Source: Kordiimonas aestuarii
GTDB lineage: Bacteria; Pseudomonadota; Alphaproteobacteria; Sphingomonadales; Kordiimonadaceae
Direction of reading: 5' to 3'
Assembly: GCF_025574465.1 (NCBI RefSeq)
Contig: NZ_JAOBPP010000013.1
Span: 62,001-126,000 of the forward strand
DNA: 64,000 nucleotides
Shown here: piece after piece, positions 61,530 to 64,000 of the stretch
Layout of the letters: each line of letters begins with the position of its first letter
Position numbering within the stretch: the first letter of the stretch is position 1
Translations under genes and position numbers: made by a program
Notes under the pieces: generated by a model
Seen by the model: the letters and a program-made list of their open reading frames with translations, nothing else
Database searches by the model: none
Told to the model about the DNA's origin: nothing

Positions 61530-63038
61530 TTACAGCGCTTGCAATGTAACGCGCTTCTTGTGGCGATGCAGCACAAGCCATATCAAACCGGGCATGCATA
61601 GACCTGCGAAAATGACGTAATCGATAATATTGATGCCAAGAATGTCATACGGAATCGTGTCGCCGATGTAGTTTGCGACGAAAGCAGACGCTATTATCAT
61701 GAGGCCCGCAGCCAGCGCATATATGTCGGGTATCAGGAAATTGAGTTTACGCCATATATAGACACTATAGAAGATGCGCATCGCGGCGAGGGAGGCAAGC
61801 GTCGCCATGGCGGCTCCCTCCACCCCGTAAACCGGAATAAGCAGCCAGTTCAATGCGACGTTCATGATGGTTTGGCCAAAGCTCGCGTAGACGGTAAAGC
61901 GTTCTTTTCCGATAACCAGCAACAAGCGTCCAACCGGGCCCGGCAACGCCGCTATAAACTGTGCAATCACCAACAGAATAAGTGCGGGGCCAGCGTTGAT
62001 AAAGTCGGGGCCAAACAGGCCGAGTATTGCTTCGCCCTCCATAAGCAAACAGGCTCCGATCAATCCGGCAACGATCAAGCCAAGCAGTGAATACCAGCGG
62101 TAGTAATCAGCGGTAGACACATGGTCGCCGCGTGCAAACGTGCTGGCACACACAGGCATAATAAGGCTGCCCATTGCGACTACGCCAATTTGCATGTTCA
62201 GGCCAAGCAACGCGACGACATTATACAGGCCCACGTCAGCGAGGGAACCAAGCTTTGCCAACATGAAACGGTCCACATTGCTCCAGATTACCCAGTTGAT
62301 ATGGGTCATGAAAATGGCGAGGGAAAAGCCGATCAGGCGCTTTAGTTCCTGCTTTGGTAAAAAGCCAACAAGAAGGTGAGGTACCCGTAAAAGAGGGGCT
62401 AGGCATAGAATGCTTAAAGCCACATGTCCTGCAAGCAGTATCCACCCGAAGTCTGCGGCGGAAGGCGAAGGGCCAAAGACCGGAATACACAACAAGAGGA
62501 TAAGCAGCGCCCGCCCTACCAGCACCAATTGTTGTTGGAGGATCTTTTGCTGCGCTTGCGCGAACGTCGATACCATGAGGATAAAGCTGTAGAATGGTAC
62601 AGCCATCATCGTAAGTCCAAGCAGGCGCGTGAATTCATCGCCAGCTTCAAAGTAGTGGCTGATCGGTTCACTGAACGTGGCCAGCGCGATACATATCGGT
62701 ATGGTCACGATTAGCGTAAGGCTTGTTGAGGATATGAAGATTTTGTGGAATTGATGTCTGTCGCCGGTAGCCAGGGCGCTGGCGCCGAAACGGACGAGTC
62801 CCTCGGTCAGTCCGAGACTCGCGAATGACTGGACCATAATGAAAAAGGATAGGCCCAAGGCAACGGCGCCATATCCTTCAGCTCCCAAAAGGCGGGCGAG
62901 CACAATGTTGGTAACGAGAGCCAGCGCTTTTTGTATAATATTGCCGCCCAAGGCTAACGATGGCTTGGACTTCAGCAGATTGATCGGGAGTTGCACGGCG
63001 GAACCTTTCGTGGCGCGGACGCCTGATTCAGAACCCAA
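61530..63038 (-). CDS. Polysaccharide flippase (MOP superfamily), second copy
   Basis: A protein of up to 502 residues with about fourteen helices. Typical pieces are LGGNIIQKALALVTNIVLAR, GAEGYGAVALGLSFFIMVQS and LNWLLIPVYGVEGAAMATLA. It belongs to the family of oligosaccharide/O-antigen flippases. The TTG at 63038 overlaps the nucleotidyltransferase end by 11 bases; a GTG further in (before QLPINLLKSK) has AAAGG upstream and may be the real start. Two flippases in one locus suggest two glycans or the border of two clusters. Confidence 0.85.
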   Translation of the reverse strand: MGSESGVRATKGSAVQLPINLLKSKPSLALGGNIIQKALALVTNIVLARLLGAEGYGAVALGLSFFIMVQSFASLGLTEGLVRFGASALATGDRHQFHKIFISSTSLTLIVTIPICIALATFSEPISHYFEAGDEFTRLLGLTMMAVPFYSFILMVSTFAQAQQKILQQQLVLVGRALLILLLCIPVFGPSPSAADFGWILLAGHVALSILCLAPLLRVPHLLVGFLPKQELKRLIGFSLAIFMTHINWVIWSNVDRFMLAKLGSLADVGLYNVVALLGLNMQIGVVAMGSLIMPVCASTFARGDHVSTADYYRWYSLLGLIVAGLIGACLLMEGEAILGLFGPDFINAGPALILLVIAQFIAALPGPVGRLLLVIGKERFTVYASFGQTIMNVALNWLLIPVYGVEGAAMATLASLAAMRIFYSVYIWRKLNFLIPDIYALAAGLMIIASAFVANYIGDTIPYDILGINIIDYVIFAGLCMPGLIWLVLHRHKKRVTLQAL

Positions 63039-63786
63039 GCTTTAGCGATAGCTGTGCTAGTTCATCTGGGGTCTCTTTCAGAGCCTCATACTCTGCGGGG
63101 ACGCCGCAGAAGATCACTGCGCGGGGCTCGAGCACTTTATATCCAACCTTTAAATCCCGAGATATGAGCTGGTTATATAGGGGAGCGATGTAGTGCTCGC
63201 TAATTTTTTGCGACGGATTAGCCAACTCAGCGGCATATGCCTGATCAAACAGCGACCGCTGTGCAAAATAGTATAAACCCGTGCTGCAAAGATTGGAGAT
63301 CCTTTGCTTTTCAACCACTCGCCGTGCAACCATTTCTGCATCTGGGTCAGGGTCGACAAATGACCAGCCTGATCCATCCCCTTTGAAAACCTCCAGAAAG
63401 CCGGCACAGCCTTTGGCTTGGGGCGACATTTCAAATCCGGGGCGGAAAGTATCAATATTGAAGATAGTCAGCGGTTCAGTAGAGGTAACATCCAGTGTTT
63501 TCAAGCCAAGGGCAACTGTCTCGGCTTGTCCCGCGGTTTGTTCTTCCAACTCCAGCACATGGAACGTGTCAATATTCAACGCGACAGCTCGGGAGGATAC
63601 AAAATCCTTTGCTCCCATTTGCGCACTGACAACAAAAAGAAATGTCTCGCTGCCAAACTGATTTCGAAAAGACGCTGTTGCGTAATCGAAAACGGGACGT
63701 GCTGCCAGCGGCAACTCATATTTTGGCTGCGTGTAGCCGGCATCAAAAAAACGGCTACTTTTGCCCGCCATTGGAATAATGATCAA
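63028..63786 (-). CDS. Sugar nucleotidyltransferase-like protein
   Basis: A 252-residue protein with the nucleotidyltransferase fold. The signature loop is IIIPMAGKSSRFFDAGYTQP, with PKYELPLAARPVFDYA (the Pro-Lys that holds the phosphate). ELEEQTAGQAETVALGLKTL is the nucleotide-recognition part and LTIFNIDTFRPGF the metal Asp. The family makes NDP-sugars or CDP-alditols. The start is TTG, overlapping the upstream stop (TTGA). It is shorter than RfbA-type enzymes and closer to the group found beside HAD-like and capsule genes. The substrate is not known. Confidence 0.78.
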   Translation of the reverse strand: MIIIPMAGKSSRFFDAGYTQPKYELPLAARPVFDYATASFRNQFGSETFLFVVSAQMGAKDFVSSRAVALNIDTFHVLELEEQTAGQAETVALGLKTLDVTSTEPLTIFNIDTFRPGFEMSPQAKGCAGFLEVFKGDGSGWSFVDPDPDAEMVARRVVEKQRISNLCSTGLYYFAQRSLFDQAYAAELANPSQKISEHYIAPLYNQLISRDLKVGYKVLEPRAVIFCGVPAEYEALKETPDELAQLSLKLGF

Positions 63787-64000
63787 CGCTCAGTCTCCAT
63801 TAGATCGCGATGAATTTGCAGCGCATTGGCGAGCATGATTGATTGACGCCGCGCATCGTCATTGTGCAGTGGCAACATGGTTATAAACAGCAGTGCCATG
63901 ATAGCGAGAATTTCGTTGTCTATAACGGGCTTTCCCTCAACGGTACTTTCTGCGAGATCCTGTTGTAGAAAATCGATTAGCGCCGACGTGGGGCGTTTGA
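63783..64000 (-). CDS. C-terminal end of an unidentified gene (partial)
   Basis: The minus-strand frame is open from the window edge and ends at 63783. About 72 residues are visible (ALIDFLQQDLAEST, then IDNEILAIMALLFITML and IHRDLMETER). It overlaps the TTG of the nucleotidyltransferase by 2 bases, so the genes are coupled. The visible end is helical with a hydrophobic patch. No family is recognised; the rest lies outside the window. Confidence 0.65.
   Translation of the reverse strand, partial: KRPTSALIDFLQQDLAESTVEGKPVIDNEILAIMALLFITMLPLHNDDARRQSIMLANALQIHRDLMETER

Overview
The window reads as a chromosome segment of a GC-rich, motile, aquatic-type alphaproteobacterium. The clues are the RpoD C-terminus, a short lone flagellin, a TonB-dependent receptor that heads a sugar locus, GSII-type glutamine synthetase, and PreT/PreA pyrimidine degradation. 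A lineage near Kordiimonadales or Rhodospirillales is only a guess. Most genes are GC-rich. The stretches at about 6.6-7.7 kb, 13.8-14.4 kb, 25.2-26.2 kb and 53.7-59 kb look visibly richer in AT and carry most signs of transfer.

Layout. (1) 0-6.6 kb: housekeeping end of rpoD, a secreted two-lobed aspartic protease, a flagellin, an exported M18 aminopeptidase, two tandem PspB-like membrane peptides, a GSCFA-TPR protein and a tRNA with anticodon CAU. (2) 6.6-14.0 kb: an islet just downstream of the tRNA. It is bracketed by inverted copies of a short repeat family and holds an uncharacterised gene and a compact RiPP cluster: ATP-grasp ligase, 46-residue precursor with a double-glycine leader, DUF547 protein, HlyD-like adaptor and C39-peptidase ABC exporter. 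This is the best candidate for an undescribed system; it looks like a graspetide-type pathway with an unusually simple core. (3) 14.4-25.2 kb: an uptake and catabolism locus for alpha-linked galactose/N-acetylgalactosamine glycans: TonB receptor, GH27, EamA permease, GH109, KbaZ/GatZ, AgaS, sugar kinase, with a convergent DeoR-family regulator. (4) 25.3-26.1 kb: a scar made of a decayed integrase, a chopped chemoreceptor tail and a third repeat copy. (5) 26.2-29.4 kb: a radical SAM protein and a TPR-glycosyltransferase-like protein. (6) 29.5-36.0 kb: a complete reductive pyrimidine degradation operon (preT, preA, beta-ureidopropionase, NCS1 permease, dihydropyrimidinase) preceded by a 48-bp near-perfect inverted repeat. 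(7) 36.1-40.6 kb, minus strand: glnII, amtB, a glutaminase with the domain order of animal kidney-type glutaminase, and a small secreted protein. (8) 41-50 kb: a CadC-like regulator, then a minus-strand run of poorly known envelope genes (membrane protein, 612-residue repeat protein, lipoprotein), a TPR/GT-D-like protein and a lipase-like hydrolase. (9) 50.2-64 kb: a surface polysaccharide locus with a plant-like GDP-mannose 3,5-epimerase, glycosyltransferases, two flippases, a Wzy-like polymerase, FkbM methyltransferase, sulfotransferase and a sugar nucleotidyltransferase.

How the parts work together. In region 2 the ATP-grasp enzyme would modify the precursor core, and the C39 domain of the ABC protein would cut after Gly-Gly during export through the HlyD-like adaptor. 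In region 3 the glycan would enter by the TonB receptor, lose alpha-galactosyl or alpha-GalNAc residues to GH27 and GH109 in the periplasm, and be processed by permease, kinase, AgaS and the aldolase subunit. In region 6 uracil or thymine would be imported and broken down to beta-amino acids, ammonia and CO2. Region 7 would handle ammonium and glutamine. All functional statements come from reading motifs and gene order by eye. No database search was run.
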